A stretch of DNA of 64,000 nucleotides from Dinoroseobacter sp. (GCA_030066795.1 JASJAW010000019.1:124001-188000), one strand, 5' to 3'; positions 29,340 through 37,365 are shown, counted from the stretch's first letter. Numbers and translations: made by a program. The notes: generated by a model not told the origin, from the sequence alone.

Positions 29340-30850
29340 CGGGCGACCTCGAATGTCTGGCGCAGAGCTTTGCGGTTCAGCTTGCCATTGGCGTTATGGG
29401 GCAGGGCGTCGCAATGCACGAACACGCGCGGCTGCTTGTAACGCGCAAGCGTGGCCTCCGCATGCGCCTCAAGCTGCGCCTCGTCAAGTCGTGATCCTGT
29501 GTAGAAAAGCGCAATGACATGTGTATCGGCTTTGACCGCGACCTCGGTGGCGGCGCATTCAAGAAGCCCGGGCAGGGCTGCGAAGGCCGCCTCCACCTCC
29601 ATCGGTGCCACGCGATAACCGCCCGCATTCATCATGTCGTCATCTCGTCCGAGATACCGGACGGCCCCATCCTGCTCCAAAATCGCGCGATCGCCTGTGT
29701 CGAACCACTCGCCTTTGAAATGCCGGGCCTCGGCTTGCGGGTCAGTCGGATAGCCCAGCATCAAGCCCGGGTCGCGCCGGTGAATGCCAATCGTTCCCGG
29801 TTCTCCGAAGGGCAGGGGCGTGCCCTTCTTGTCCAGGATCGCAATGCGGCGGCCTGCTTGAACAAACCCCGCATAGCCCTCCGCAGTCTGCCGCCCCGGA
29901 TGTGCCGAGAGATAGGTTGAGCATTCCGACATCCCGAGGGCCTCGAAAATCTCAGTCCCGGTCGCTGCCTGCCACGCTGAACGGATGCGAGCAGACAGCG
30001 CTTCACCCGCGCTCAACCCATGTCGCAGGTCCGGCAGGTCAATCTTGGTCGAAGACTTCAGAATTTGCCGATAAACACCCGGGGCAGAGGCAAAAATACT
30101 TGCCTTCGACTGTTTGAGAAGCGCGGGAAGGTCGCGGTTTTCAACCTCAGAGGACCGGATCAGCGCGGTCGCTCCTTGCGCCCATGGATCAAGCAGTCCA
30201 ACGCCCAAGGTGTAGGTCCAATTGAAGGCGCCAGCGTGGAACACGCGGTCCGTGCCCGTCAGACCATACCAGCCCTCATACATCATCCGGCGCGCCCAGA
30301 TGGCGCGATGGGCATGCAGGACCGCCCGCGGCGTGCCTGAGGACCCTGACGTATAAATGATGTATCCAGGTCGATGCGGATCGCCCATTTCAGGCGTCTC
30401 GGACTCCTGCTCAGCTTGCAAATCCAGCGGCGTCAAACAGGCCACGTTCTGTGGTTTGGGCAGTCCGTCCACACCCACACAGAGGCTTGGCTTAAGGTCG
30501 CGCGCAATCCAGCTGACCTCGCGCTGGGTCAAGGCTGCGGACGTTGGAACCGGCACCAGACCTGCCCAGAGGGCGCCCAGGAAGATGATCGGGAAGTCCA
30601 CAGTATTCCCAATGCGTAACAGAACTTTATCGCCTGGTCTTAATCCTGACTTCAGCAAGCCAGAAGCAGTGCGTCGTACCGCGTTAGCAATCTGATCATA
30701 GCTCCAGACCCTGGAACCCGCGGGGCCGAACACTTCCAAAGCAGGTTTGTCAGCCAGTTCTGCGGCATTCCTGAGTACATATGCGGCCATGTTGAACGAC
30801 TTGGGTGGCGGGTCGCATGGGCCAATGTCGAAAATGCCAGTCATCCGCAT
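29336..30850 (-). CDS. Acyl/aryl-CoA ligase (class I adenylate-forming enzyme)
   Basis: This 504-residue AMP-dependent synthetase activates a carboxylate with ATP, usually for transfer to CoA. The P-loop-like A3 motif is YIIYTSGSSGTPRAVLH, followed by the AGAFNWTYTLGVGLLDPW stretch reminiscent of benzoate-CoA ligases. Then come A5 ALGMSECST, A7 GEWFDTGDRA and the hinge/A8 GRDDDMMNAGGYRVAP; the catalytic Lys is in NANGKLNRKAL. The substrate is unknown; an aromatic acid is a guess from the middle segment. It heads the ligase/DsbA-like/MFS trio and is divergent from an XRE-cupin regulator only 50 nt away. ATG 30844 is an alternative start. Confidence 0.88.
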   Translation of the reverse strand: MRMTGIFDIGPCDPPPKSFNMAAYVLRNAAELADKPALEVFGPAGSRVWSYDQIANAVRRTASGLLKSGLRPGDKVLLRIGNTVDFPIIFLGALWAGLVPVPTSAALTQREVSWIARDLKPSLCVGVDGLPKPQNVACLTPLDLQAEQESETPEMGDPHRPGYIIYTSGSSGTPRAVLHAHRAIWARRMMYEGWYGLTGTDRVFHAGAFNWTYTLGVGLLDPWAQGATALIRSSEVENRDLPALLKQSKASIFASAPGVYRQILKSSTKIDLPDLRHGLSAGEALSARIRSAWQAATGTEIFEALGMSECSTYLSAHPGRQTAEGYAGFVQAGRRIAILDKKGTPLPFGEPGTIGIHRRDPGLMLGYPTDPQAEARHFKGEWFDTGDRAILEQDGAVRYLGRDDDMMNAGGYRVAPMEVEAAFAALPGLLECAATEVAVKADTHVIALFYTGSRLDEAQLEAHAEATLARYKQPRVFVHCDALPHNANGKLNRKALRQTFEVAR

Positions 30851-30900
30851 CTGCTAGGACGCGCGACAGGCCATTGCAAGGCCCAGTGCTTTTCCCCTAA

Positions 30901-31542
30901 ATGCGGCGCATGTCTGACCCGAGCAAAGAACCCAGCTTGATCCGTCTTGCGCGCGAAAGCGGCGACAGTTCTCCGGTAGAGCCACTCAACCTCGGAGAGC
31001 GGGTCCGAGACCTGCGTAAAGCCCGGAGCTGGACGCTGGAGCAGGCCGCGGGGCAGGCGGGACTCGCACGCTCTACCTTGTCCAAGATTGAAAATGGACA
31101 GATGTCCCCGACTTATGAGGCGCTTAAAAAGCTGGCCGAAGGGTTGGAGATTACGATTCCACAGCTTTTCACGGCGCCTCGCAAGGCTCAGGTCAATGGT
31201 CGGATGGTCGTTACGAAGTCCGGCGACGGAGAAGAGCATCCAACGGCGACATACGAGCACGAACTTCTCGCTGCGTCTTTGACCAAGAAGGCGATGTTGC
31301 CATACCGGGCCCGGGTTCGTGCGCGGTCGTTCGAAGAGTTCAATGGTTGGGTCCGCCATGACGGCGAGGAATTTCTGTATGTTCTCACTGGCGCAATCAA
31401 ACTGATCACTGAGTTCTATGAACCGGTGGAAATGCGCCGGGGCGACAGCGCGTACTATGATGCGTCCATGGGGCATAATGTGATCTCTGTCAGCCAGGAG
31501 GATGCCACGATCCTTTGGGTGACGTCTCTGAGCACAGACTGA
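30901..31542 (+). CDS. XRE-family regulator with C-terminal cupin domain
   Basis: This 213-residue transcription factor has a helix-turn-helix at about residues 35-88 (LGERVRDLRKARSWTLEQAA followed by STLSKIENGQMSPTYEALKKLA) and a C-terminal cupin sensor domain (EEFLYVLTGAIKLITEFYEP). Family members such as SutR/PuuR bind a small metabolite through the cupin. It is divergent from the acyl-CoA ligase operon with 50 nt between the starts, so it is the obvious candidate regulator of that operon and of itself. ATG 30910 is an equally possible start; neither has a clear Shine-Dalgarno sequence. Confidence 0.9.
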   Translation: MRRMSDPSKEPSLIRLARESGDSSPVEPLNLGERVRDLRKARSWTLEQAAGQAGLARSTLSKIENGQMSPTYEALKKLAEGLEITIPQLFTAPRKAQVNGRMVVTKSGDGEEHPTATYEHELLAASLTKKAMLPYRARVRARSFEEFNGWVRHDGEEFLYVLTGAIKLITEFYEPVEMRRGDSAYYDASMGHNVISVSQEDATILWVTSLSTD

Positions 31543-31622
31543 TCCGACAGAGAGGGATATACTCAGCATCGAAGCGCCGAAACTGAGTTGCTCCGCACCA
31601 CAAGGCAGACATCAAAAAGTCG

Positions 31623-31638
31623 CATAATCATTATTATG
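31623..31638. promoter_or_regulatory. Inverted repeat upstream of aroQ-luxR
   Basis: CATAAT and ATTATG, separated by CATT, form a perfect 6-bp inverted repeat in an A/T-rich stretch about 60 nt before aroQ. A TTGACT hexamer that could serve as a -35 element follows at 31645-31650, but I see no good -10 at the right spacing. It may be an operator of the aroQ-luxR pair. This rests on symmetry and position only. Confidence 0.3.
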
Positions 31639-31698
31639 TAATTTTTGACTTCTATATAAGGTTGGTCGAATGTTAGCCGTATATTGACGGAGCCCCCT

Positions 31699-32139
31699 GT
31701 GATTATTGACGTTTTGAACGGTCCGAACCTTAACATGCTCGGCACGCGCCAGCCCGAGGTTTATGGCAGCACCACGTTGCAGGACATCGAGGCGCTCTGT
31801 GCGGACAAAGCCAAGCTCCTTGGCTTCGAGTTGCGCTTTGCCCAGACAAACCACGAAGGCGCTCTCGTTGAACTCATTCACAACGCCAAAGACACTGCAG
31901 CCGGCATTGTTTTGAATGCCGGTGCCTACACGCATACATCCGTTGCGATTCACGATGCACTAGCATCAGTGGCTTTGCCATGTATTGAAGTCCATTTATC
32001 AAACATCCATGCAAGAGAACCGTTTCGCCATAAGTCATTTGTGACACCGGTGGCGGCTGGTTTGATATGCGGTCTTGGTGCGCAAGGTTATGCTTTCGCA
32101 CTTGAAGCGCTTGCGGAGATGTTGCCGCCGACCGAATGA
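31699..32139 (+). CDS. aroQ: Type II 3-dehydroquinate dehydratase
   Basis: AroQ dehydrates 3-dehydroquinate to 3-dehydroshikimate, the third step of the shikimate pathway. Read from GTG 31699 the protein has 146 residues, normal for this dodecameric family. Motifs are VLNGPNLNMLGTRQPEVYG with the catalytic Tyr, RFAQTNHEGALVELIH, VLNAGAYTHTSVAI, EVHLSNIHAREPFRHKS and the terminal GLGAQGYAFAL. GGAG lies 6 nt before the GTG; a TTG at 31684 would add five residues. The stop overlaps the luxR start (ATGA), an unusual pairing of a biosynthetic gene with a LuxR regulator. Confidence 0.94.
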   Translation: MIIDVLNGPNLNMLGTRQPEVYGSTTLQDIEALCADKAKLLGFELRFAQTNHEGALVELIHNAKDTAAGIVLNAGAYTHTSVAIHDALASVALPCIEVHLSNIHAREPFRHKSFVTPVAAGLICGLGAQGYAFALEALAEMLPPTE

Positions 32140-32897
32140 AAAACGGTCATCTTTCCGCGGTGATGGCGTCTGGCTCCATCGAAGAAGTCTGGGCGCTGCA
32201 CTGCGAACGTATGCGCGAGTTTGGCTTTGATCGCCTGCTGTACGGGTTCACTCGCTTCAAGACGAAGTCGTCATTCGGTGACCGTCAGGACGCATTGATT
32301 CTCAGCAATCATGACCCGCAATATCTGGAAACTTTTCTTGCGGAGGATTTGTTCCGCGACGCACCGATGACCCGGTGGGCAGAACACAATGCCGGGGCTT
32401 GCAGCTGGTCGCTTCGCGCAACTCTCTTTCAAAATGGCGGGCTTTCGCAAAACGCGGGCCTGGTGCTCGACCTGAATGAGAGATTTGGGGTTCGCGCCGG
32501 TTTTACAATTAGTTTCAAAGACTTGGTTCCTGGCGGGTTTGGCGCCATTGGGCTCGCTGCGCAACCCGGCCTGTCTCAGGACAAAGTTGACCAGATATTG
32601 GAGACGCACGGTGACGAACTCCTGCTTTACAACAATACGGTGCATTTGCGTGTGCTCACCCTGCCCTCGCCAAACCACAATCGCCTGACCGATCGACAGC
32701 GCGAAGTGCTTGAGTGGATCGCGCGTGGAAAAACTGTGGCCGAGGTCGGCGCTCTGATTGGACGCAAACCAGCAACAGTCGAGAAGCATTTGCGACTCGC
32801 ACGAGGAGCTCTGAACGCCGACACAACGGCTCAGGCCGTCCTAAAGGCTTCTGTCCAAAATCAAATTTTTGTTGATATTCTAAGAAAAAAACACTGA
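32136..32897 (+). CDS. LuxR-family regulator (solo) with autoinducer-binding domain
   Basis: This 253-residue protein has an N-terminal autoinducer-binding type domain (about 18-165) and a C-terminal LuxR/FixJ helix-turn-helix (NRLTDRQREVLEWIARGKTV through RKPATVEKHLRLARGAL). No luxI-type synthase is in the window, so it is a solo here. In the ligand-pocket region the TraR-type Trp57 and Tyr61 appear as Tyr and Phe, Asp70 is kept and the following Pro is Ala, so the ligand may differ from standard acyl-homoserine lactones. It is translationally coupled to aroQ and is followed by a dyad-promoter-terminator unit at 32911-33159 that it might control. Confidence 0.88.
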   Translation: MKNGHLSAVMASGSIEEVWALHCERMREFGFDRLLYGFTRFKTKSSFGDRQDALILSNHDPQYLETFLAEDLFRDAPMTRWAEHNAGACSWSLRATLFQNGGLSQNAGLVLDLNERFGVRAGFTISFKDLVPGGFGAIGLAAQPGLSQDKVDQILETHGDELLLYNNTVHLRVLTLPSPNHNRLTDRQREVLEWIARGKTVAEVGALIGRKPATVEKHLRLARGALNADTTAQAVLKASVQNQIFVDILRKKH

Positions 32898-32910
32898 TCG
32901 CGTGAAGGTC

Positions 32911-32929
32911 AGGAAATCCGGACTTTCCT
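32911..32929. promoter_or_regulatory. 19-bp dyad (possible LuxR-type box)
   Basis: AGGAAATCCGGACTTTCCT consists of 6-bp perfect arms (AGGAAA/TTTCCT) around a nearly symmetrical TCCGGA centre. It starts 14 nt after the luxR stop. Its centre (32920) lies about 45 bp before the start site predicted from the TATAGT at 32953-32958, close to the -42 location of class II LuxR-type sites. No T-run follows, so it is not a terminator. The sequence does not match the classic lux box. The assignment is inference. Confidence 0.35.
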
Positions 32930-32952
32930 TACGCACGGGAAACTGTAATTGT

Positions 32953-32958
32953 TATAGT
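32953..32958 (+). promoter_or_regulatory. Putative -10 element of the transcript unit after luxR
   Basis: TATAGT resembles a sigma-70 -10 box; the region 17-19 nt upstream (TTACGC/TACGCA) is a poor -35, as often seen for activator-dependent promoters. The dyad at 32911-32929 sits where an activator would be expected. Start of transcription would fall near 32964-32965. Confidence 0.35.
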
Positions 32959-32963
32959 GTTCC

Positions 32964-33119
32964 GTGAGTGGTGGCTTTGGCCATGGAACCAGTCGTAAGG
33001 TGGGGCACAGTGTATTTTTCGTGACCGCCGAAGACACGTCGGCTGCAAGCGATTATTTTCGTCGGGAGCAGCCGACACCTAGAACCACCGGGTTTTTCAT
33101 CCCCAATGAGCCCGGATAG
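32964..33119 (+). CDS. Candidate small ORF, 51 codons (unconfirmed)
   Basis: A GTG-initiated frame of 51 codons runs from the predicted transcription start to a TAG seven bases before a terminator hairpin. The product would begin MSGGFGHGTSRKVGHS and end GFFIPNEPG. Third-position GC is only about half, lower than in neighbouring genes, and no Shine-Dalgarno is visible, so it would have to be leaderless or start later (GTG 33000 or 33021). I recognise no family. The stretch could equally be non-coding RNA. Confidence 0.3.
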   Translation: MSGGFGHGTSRKVGHSVFFVTAEDTSAASDYFRREQPTPRTTGFFIPNEPG

Positions 33120-33159
33120 TTCGTGTGCGGCGCTTGCTTAACGGCAGGCGCCGCATTTA
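32965..33159 (+). ncRNA. Candidate structured transcript between luxR and tsf
   Basis: This 336-nt gap between luxR and tsf holds a self-contained unit: dyad, -10 box, about 195 nt of transcript and a terminator. Inside it GTCGGCTGC (33038-33046) and GCAGCCGAC (33068-33076) form a perfect 9-bp stem with a 21-nt loop. It may be a small RNA, a small-protein mRNA, or both. I could not match it to 6S, SRP, tmRNA or another known RNA. Confidence 0.35.
33126..33159 (+). terminator. Hairpin terminator of the unit after luxR
   Basis: TGCGGCGC (33126-33133) and GCGCCGCA (33148-33155) form a perfect 8-bp stem with a 14-nt loop, followed by a moderately T-rich tail (TTTACATTTT). It begins 7 nt after the stop of the 51-codon frame. 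It reads on the plus strand, so it does not serve tsf. Confidence 0.6.
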
Positions 33160-33174
33160 CATTTTGCGAGCACA

Positions 33175-33209
33175 AAAATAGAAAAAGCCCCCGCGAAAAC
33201 AGGGGCTTT
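33175..33209 (-). terminator. Rho-independent terminator of tsf
   Basis: On the minus strand AAAGCCCC pairs with GGGGCTTT (plus positions 33102-33109 region offset: stem arms 33184-33191 and 33202-33209) around a 10-nt loop, and a T-rich stretch follows. It lies about 25 nt downstream of the tsf stop codon, ending the rpsB-tsf transcript. Confidence 0.8.
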
Positions 33210-33233
33210 CCAGCTTTAGTTTATGTGTGCGAA

Positions 33234-34109
33234 TTACGCGTTCATGGTTTTGGCAACTTCAGCAGCGAAGTCTTCTTCGACCTTTTCGATCCCCTCGCCC
33301 ACTTCCATCCGGACAAAACCGGTCACCTCGACACCCGCTTCTTTCGCGGCCTCAGCCACGGTCAGATCCGGGTTCACCACGAAAGCCTGACCCAGAAGCG
33401 TGACCTCCGACAGGAACTTCTTCATGCGGCCGACGATCATCTTTTCGATGACTTGCTCAGGCTTGCCGGATTCGCGCGCGATATCGATCTGCACCTGGCG
33501 TTCCTTTTCGACAACTGCCGGGTCGAGGTCGGCTTCTGACAGAGACGCCGGGTTGGCCGCAGCGATGTGCATCGCGATCTGCTTGCCAATACCACTGTCA
33601 GTCCCCTTCAGGGCGACCAGCACACCGATCTTGCCCATACCGTCCGCCGCAGCGTTGTGAACATAGCTGACAACCGCGTCGCCAGACACTTTTGCCATGC
33701 GGCGCAAGGTCATGTTTTCGCCGATAGTCGCGATCTTGTCGGTCAGCGTCGCCTCAACGGACTTTCCATCGACAGCAGCAGCCTTGAGCGCGTCAAGGTC
33801 GTCAGCTGTCAGAGCGGCCTGTGCAAAGGATGCAACCATCGCTTGAAACTCGGCGTTTTTCGCAACGAAGTCGGTTTCCGAGTTCACCTCAACCGCAACT
33901 GCGTTACCGCCGTCCACGGCAACGGACACGAGGCCCTCGGCTGCGGTGCGGCCAGATTTTTTAGCGGCCTTGGACAGACCCTTGGTACGCAGCCAGTCAA
34001 CAGCCGCTTCCATATCGCCATTGGTTTCGGTCAGCGCTTTTTTCGCGTCCATCATGCCTGCGCCAGTGGAGTCACGCAGCTTTTTGACCAATGCAGCGGT
34101 GATCGCCAT
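33234..34109 (-). CDS. tsf: Translation elongation factor Ts
   Basis: EF-Ts is the nucleotide exchange factor of EF-Tu. The 291-residue protein starts [20 protein letters not shown] with the conserved [12 protein letters not shown] motif, then [18 protein letters not shown] and the core [13 protein letters not shown], followed by subdomain C and the coiled-coil-like C-terminal part. ATG 34109 is preceded by an AGGAG-like purine stretch. It is 76 nt downstream of rpsB, the standard arrangement, and a terminator follows the stop. Confidence 0.97.
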   Translation of the reverse strand: MAITAALVKKLRDSTGAGMMDAKKALTETNGDMEAAVDWLRTKGLSKAAKKSGRTAAEGLVSVAVDGGNAVAVEVNSETDFVAKNAEFQAMVASFAQAALTADDLDALKAAAVDGKSVEATLTDKIATIGENMTLRRMAKVSGDAVVSYVHNAAADGMGKIGVLVALKGTDSGIGKQIAMHIAAANPASLSEADLDPAVVEKERQVQIDIARESGKPEQVIEKMIVGRMKKFLSEVTLLGQAFVVNPDLTVAEAAKEAGVEVTGFVRMEVGEGIEKVEEDFAAEVAKTMNA

Positions 34110-34185
34110 TTTTGGTTCTCCTGAAAAAGTAAAGTCTGTCGGACCGGGGTTCAGCCCGGCCCGTATGTCAGTTCTGCGGAGGAGG

Positions 34186-34983
34186 TCAGCCCTCGGCGGC
34201 TTCAGTCTCGACCTCGGTCTCCGGTGCGGCTTCGGCAATTGCTTCTTCGACATTGCCTTCTTCGAGCGCGCCCAGATCGACACCAGCGGCGCCGAGCTGT
34301 GCAGACATGCCATCGAGTGCGGCACGGGAAACCAGATCGCAGTAAAGCGAGATTGCGCGAGCTGCGTCATCATTGCCCGGGATCACGTAGTCCACGCCAT
34401 CGGGCGAGCAGTTGGTGTCGACTACGGCCACAACCGGGATTCCCAGCTTGTTGGCTTCTGCAATCGCGAGGTCTTCTTTTTTGACGTCGATGACGAACAG
34501 AAGATCGGGGACGCCCCCCATTTCGCGAATGCCGCCGAGCGAGGCCTGAAGCTTGGACTGGTCCCGCTCCATGCCCAGACGTTCTTTCTTGGTCAGGCCT
34601 TCCGCGCCTTGCGCCATGGCTTCGTCAATCTGCTTAAGGCGGTTGATCGAGTTCGACACGGTCTGCCAGTTGGTCAGCGTGCCGCCCAGCCAGCGATGGT
34701 TCATGTAGTATTGCGCGCACCGCTCTGCGGCGTCTGCAATCGGCTTCTGTGCTTGGCGTTTGGTGCCAACGAACAGAATGCGTCCGCCCTTTGCGACGGT
34801 ATCGCGGACCGCCTGAAGAGCTTGATCCAGCATTGGAACAGTTTGTGTGAGGTCCATGATGTGGATCCCGTTCCGTTCGCCGTAGATATACGGCCCCATA
34901 CGGGGGTTCCAACGCTGTGTCTGGTGACCAAAGTGGACGCCAGCTTCCAAAAGCTGACGGATGTTAAAATCAGGAAGCGCCAT
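34186..34983 (-). CDS. rpsB: 30S ribosomal protein S2
   Basis: S2 binds the back of the 30S head and is needed for S1 assembly. The 265-residue protein shows [61 protein letters not shown], and the [33 protein letters not shown] region in order. The C terminus has an acidic Ala/Glu-rich tail typical of alphaproteobacteria. I chose ATG 34983 because AAAGGA lies about 10 nt before it; ATG 34992 is too close to that site. Longer upstream frames are not protein-like. Confidence 0.97.
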   Translation of the reverse strand: MALPDFNIRQLLEAGVHFGHQTQRWNPRMGPYIYGERNGIHIMDLTQTVPMLDQALQAVRDTVAKGGRILFVGTKRQAQKPIADAAERCAQYYMNHRWLGGTLTNWQTVSNSINRLKQIDEAMAQGAEGLTKKERLGMERDQSKLQASLGGIREMGGVPDLLFVIDVKKEDLAIAEANKLGIPVVAVVDTNCSPDGVDYVIPGNDDAARAISLYCDLVSRAALDGMSAQLGAAGVDLGALEEGNVEEAIAEAAPETEVETEAAEG

Positions 34984-35050
34984 GCCTGTCATATCCTTTC
35001 CGGTTTGCGCCTGAGAGGGGCCACAGAGCAAATGCTCAACCGGCGGACGT

Positions 35051-35071
35051 CTTGGGGATGTCTCCCCCAAG
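35051..35071 (-). promoter_or_regulatory. Hairpin in the rpsB leader
   Basis: CTTGGGG and CCCCAAG form a perfect 7-bp stem with a 7-nt loop, 68-88 nt upstream of the rpsB start. It would lie in the 5' untranslated region. S2 represses its own operon through leader RNA in some bacteria; whether this hairpin does so is not known. Confidence 0.3.
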
Positions 35072-35186
35072 GGCCCAAGCCCCTCCTGTGAAGTGCGCGC
35101 CATGTACGCCGGACAGCACAGGATTGCAACCCCTTAGCGATCTGCGCGATGTTTGATCACCCGCAGAGCTGATCCGGAGCCTCTTT

Positions 35187-35522
35187 ATGCCCCTACCCGA
35201 CTTCTTCGAAACCTTTCCGAGCCTCGATTTGCCGTTTCCGGACGACGTGGTCACAACAAAGGTTGTGCGGTCTGACACGGCGCTCGCGGTTTTCTTTCAG
35301 ATTCACAAGGACCTCAATCTTCCGCCGCACAGTCACAAGGGCCAATGGGGCACTGTCATCCAAGGGTCGCTCCGCCTGACTATGAATGATGAAACGCGCA
35401 CCTATACGCCCGGAGACAGCTACAACATCCCGTCCGGGACCGAGCACGCGGCTTTTCTGCCCGCAGGAACGATTGTGTTCGACGTCTTCGAAGAACCTGA
35501 TCGGTATCCTTTACGGAGCTGA
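35187..35522 (+). CDS. Single-domain cupin protein
   Basis: This 111-residue protein is a small cupin. The first motif is PPHSHKGQWGTVIQGSL with two His likely to bind metal; the second is YTPGDSYNIPSGTEHAA with a third His. The function is unknown; small cupins include isomerases, dioxygenases and sensors. It lies 51 nt before psuK on the same strand and divergent from rpsB. The proximity to pseudouridine catabolism genes may be accidental. Confidence 0.85.
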   Translation: MPLPDFFETFPSLDLPFPDDVVTTKVVRSDTALAVFFQIHKDLNLPPHSHKGQWGTVIQGSLRLTMNDETRTYTPGDSYNIPSGTEHAAFLPAGTIVFDVFEEPDRYPLRS

Positions 35523-35573
35523 TACGTCGCTGACCCTCTGGACCCGCGTTTGCGCCTGTGACACACCGCTTGC

Positions 35574-36446
35574 ATGGCACCAGATATACTTTGCATTGGT
35601 TCCGTTCTTTGGGACGTCATTGGCCGCTCCGATCAGCCGATGAAAGCGGGCTACGACGTGCCTGGACGGATCAACCGCACTCCGGGTGGGGTCGCGATGA
35701 ACGTTGCAATGACCCTCGCCCGGATCGGCTTGCGCCCTGCCCTCCTCACAGCTGTGGGCACAGACCCGGATGGCGACGAGCTGCTGGACCGCGCGCAGTC
35801 GCTTGGCCTCGATACGTCCTTCGTACATCGCCCCGAGGGTCGCACAGACCGGTACATGGCGGTCGAAGGGTCAAACGGGCTCATTGCGGCCATCGCCGAT
35901 GCGCACACGCTGGAGGCTGCAGGAGATGCTATTCTGACACCTCTTTCGGACGGTCGGCTGGGCAGTGCGGACCGTCCCTGGGCAGGCCCGGTTGCGCTGG
36001 ACGGAAACCTGACGGACACGCTCCTTGCCGAGATCGCGTCGAGCCCGCTTTTTGCGCGTGCAACTCTCAGTGTGGCGCCAGCGTCCCCCGGCAAGGCGCG
36101 GCGGCTTTTGCCATTTCTCAAGGCATCGCGCGCCACGCTCTATGTCAATTTGATCGAGGCAAACCTGATCGCGGACCAGCCAAGCCAGACCACTCAAGCC
36201 GCCGCTCAAATTCTTCTTGGGCTAGGGGCTTCTCGCGTCGTGATCACCGATGGTGCCAATCCCGCCACGGACGCCAGCGCAACGCATGACCGCACACTGG
36301 CACCGCCCCCCGTAAGGGTGACGCGTGTAACGGGCGCCGGTGACACGTTTATGGCGGCCCATATCGCCGCAACGGCGCGCAGCGCGGACCCCCGCGATGC
36401 GCTCGAGGCTGCGGTCCAAGCTGCGGCTTCTCATATTTCTGCCTGA
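35574..36446 (+). CDS. psuK: PfkB-family pseudouridine kinase
   Basis: This 290-residue sugar kinase phosphorylates pseudouridine to pseudouridine 5'-phosphate. It shows the PfkB N-terminal signature GGVAMNVAMTLARIG and the C-terminal VTGAGDTFMAAH with the catalytic Asp. The pseudouridine specificity is inferred from the gene directly behind it, psuG, 10 nt away. N-terminal LCIGSVLWDVIGR is typical of the family. No lesion is seen. Confidence 0.88.
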   Translation: MAPDILCIGSVLWDVIGRSDQPMKAGYDVPGRINRTPGGVAMNVAMTLARIGLRPALLTAVGTDPDGDELLDRAQSLGLDTSFVHRPEGRTDRYMAVEGSNGLIAAIADAHTLEAAGDAILTPLSDGRLGSADRPWAGPVALDGNLTDTLLAEIASSPLFARATLSVAPASPGKARRLLPFLKASRATLYVNLIEANLIADQPSQTTQAAAQILLGLGASRVVITDGANPATDASATHDRTLAPPPVRVTRVTGAGDTFMAAHIAATARSADPRDALEAAVQAAASHISA

Positions 36447-36456
36447 GGTAAACCGT

Positions 36457-37365
36457 ATGGAACTCGCCTTTAGCCCTGAGGTTGCGCAAGCCCGCTCGGA
36501 GAGACGCCCGATCGTCGCGCTTGAATCCACCATCATCACACATGGCATGCCATGGCCACGCAATCTCGAAACCGCACTGGAGGTCGAAGAGACCGTAAGA
36601 GAGAACGGTGCGGTCCCAGCCACGATTGCGGTGTTGCAGGGCACACTCCACATCGGGCTTTCGCCCAAAGAGCTGGAGGCGCTCGCACAGGCACAGACTG
36701 TAGCAAAGCTCAGCCGAGCGGATCTGGCCGTTGCCTTGGCCACAGAGCAAACCGGAGCGACAACGGTCGCTGCGACAATGATCGCCGCGTGTGCCGCTGG
36801 GATCGAGGTGTTTGCAACCGGTGGCATAGGCGGTGTGCATCGCGGGGCCGACACAAGTTTCGATATATCCGCAGACCTAAGGGAGCTCGCGCAAACTCCG
36901 GTCGCAGTCGTCGCCGCGGGGGCCAAAGCTATCCTCGATCTGCCCAAAACGCTGGAGGTGCTGGAGACACTGGGTGTGCCGGTCATCACCTATGGCAGCG
37001 ACGCGTTCCCGGCCTTCTGGATGCGGGACAGTGGTTTGCCGAGCCCGCTGCGACTTGACCATCCCACACAAATAGCTGCGGCCATCCGTGTGCGCAGTGA
37101 TCTTGGTCTGGGCGGCGGCCACTTGATTGCAAATCCGATCCCGGCGGACGCAGAGATTGCACCTGCCGACATCCTTCCGATCATCGATGCCGCACTCGCG
37201 GAAGCTCAGATGCGGGGTGTGGCAGCCAAGGCAGTGACGCCGTTTTTGCTCGACCGCATCTACCACGCCACAAATGGACGTTCGCTTGAAGCAAACATTG
37301 CCCTTGTCTTGAACAATGCGCGGCTAGGCGCGGAAATTGCAGCAGCAATTTGCGCGGTTGAATGA
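36457..37365 (+). CDS. psuG: Pseudouridine-5'-phosphate glycosidase
   Basis: PsuG cleaves the C-C glycosidic bond of pseudouridine 5'-phosphate to uracil and ribose 5-phosphate. The 302-residue protein has the family motifs VALESTIITHGMPWP, GLSPKELEALA, KLSRADLAVA, VFATGGIGGVHRGAD, and TYGSDAFPAFW. ATG 36457 follows GAGG by about 8 nt; the longer frame from 36340 reads through psuK. With psuK it forms a complete cytosolic pseudouridine salvage route. No dedicated transporter is seen nearby. Confidence 0.95.
   Translation: MELAFSPEVAQARSERRPIVALESTIITHGMPWPRNLETALEVEETVRENGAVPATIAVLQGTLHIGLSPKELEALAQAQTVAKLSRADLAVALATEQTGATTVAATMIAACAAGIEVFATGGIGGVHRGADTSFDISADLRELAQTPVAVVAAGAKAILDLPKTLEVLETLGVPVITYGSDAFPAFWMRDSGLPSPLRLDHPTQIAAAIRVRSDLGLGGGHLIANPIPADAEIAPADILPIIDAALAEAQMRGVAAKAVTPFLLDRIYHATNGRSLEANIALVLNNARLGAEIAAAICAVE

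Noticed and set aside
33061-33080. GGGAGCAGCCG resembling the apical motif of SRP RNA
   Set aside because: The preceding CAGGUCC partner strand of the SRP RNA helix is missing, so it is not an ffs gene.
33946-35091. 381-codon plus-strand frame across rpsB and tsf
   Set aside because: It spans two highly conserved genes on the other strand and their spacer. It has no recognisable motif.
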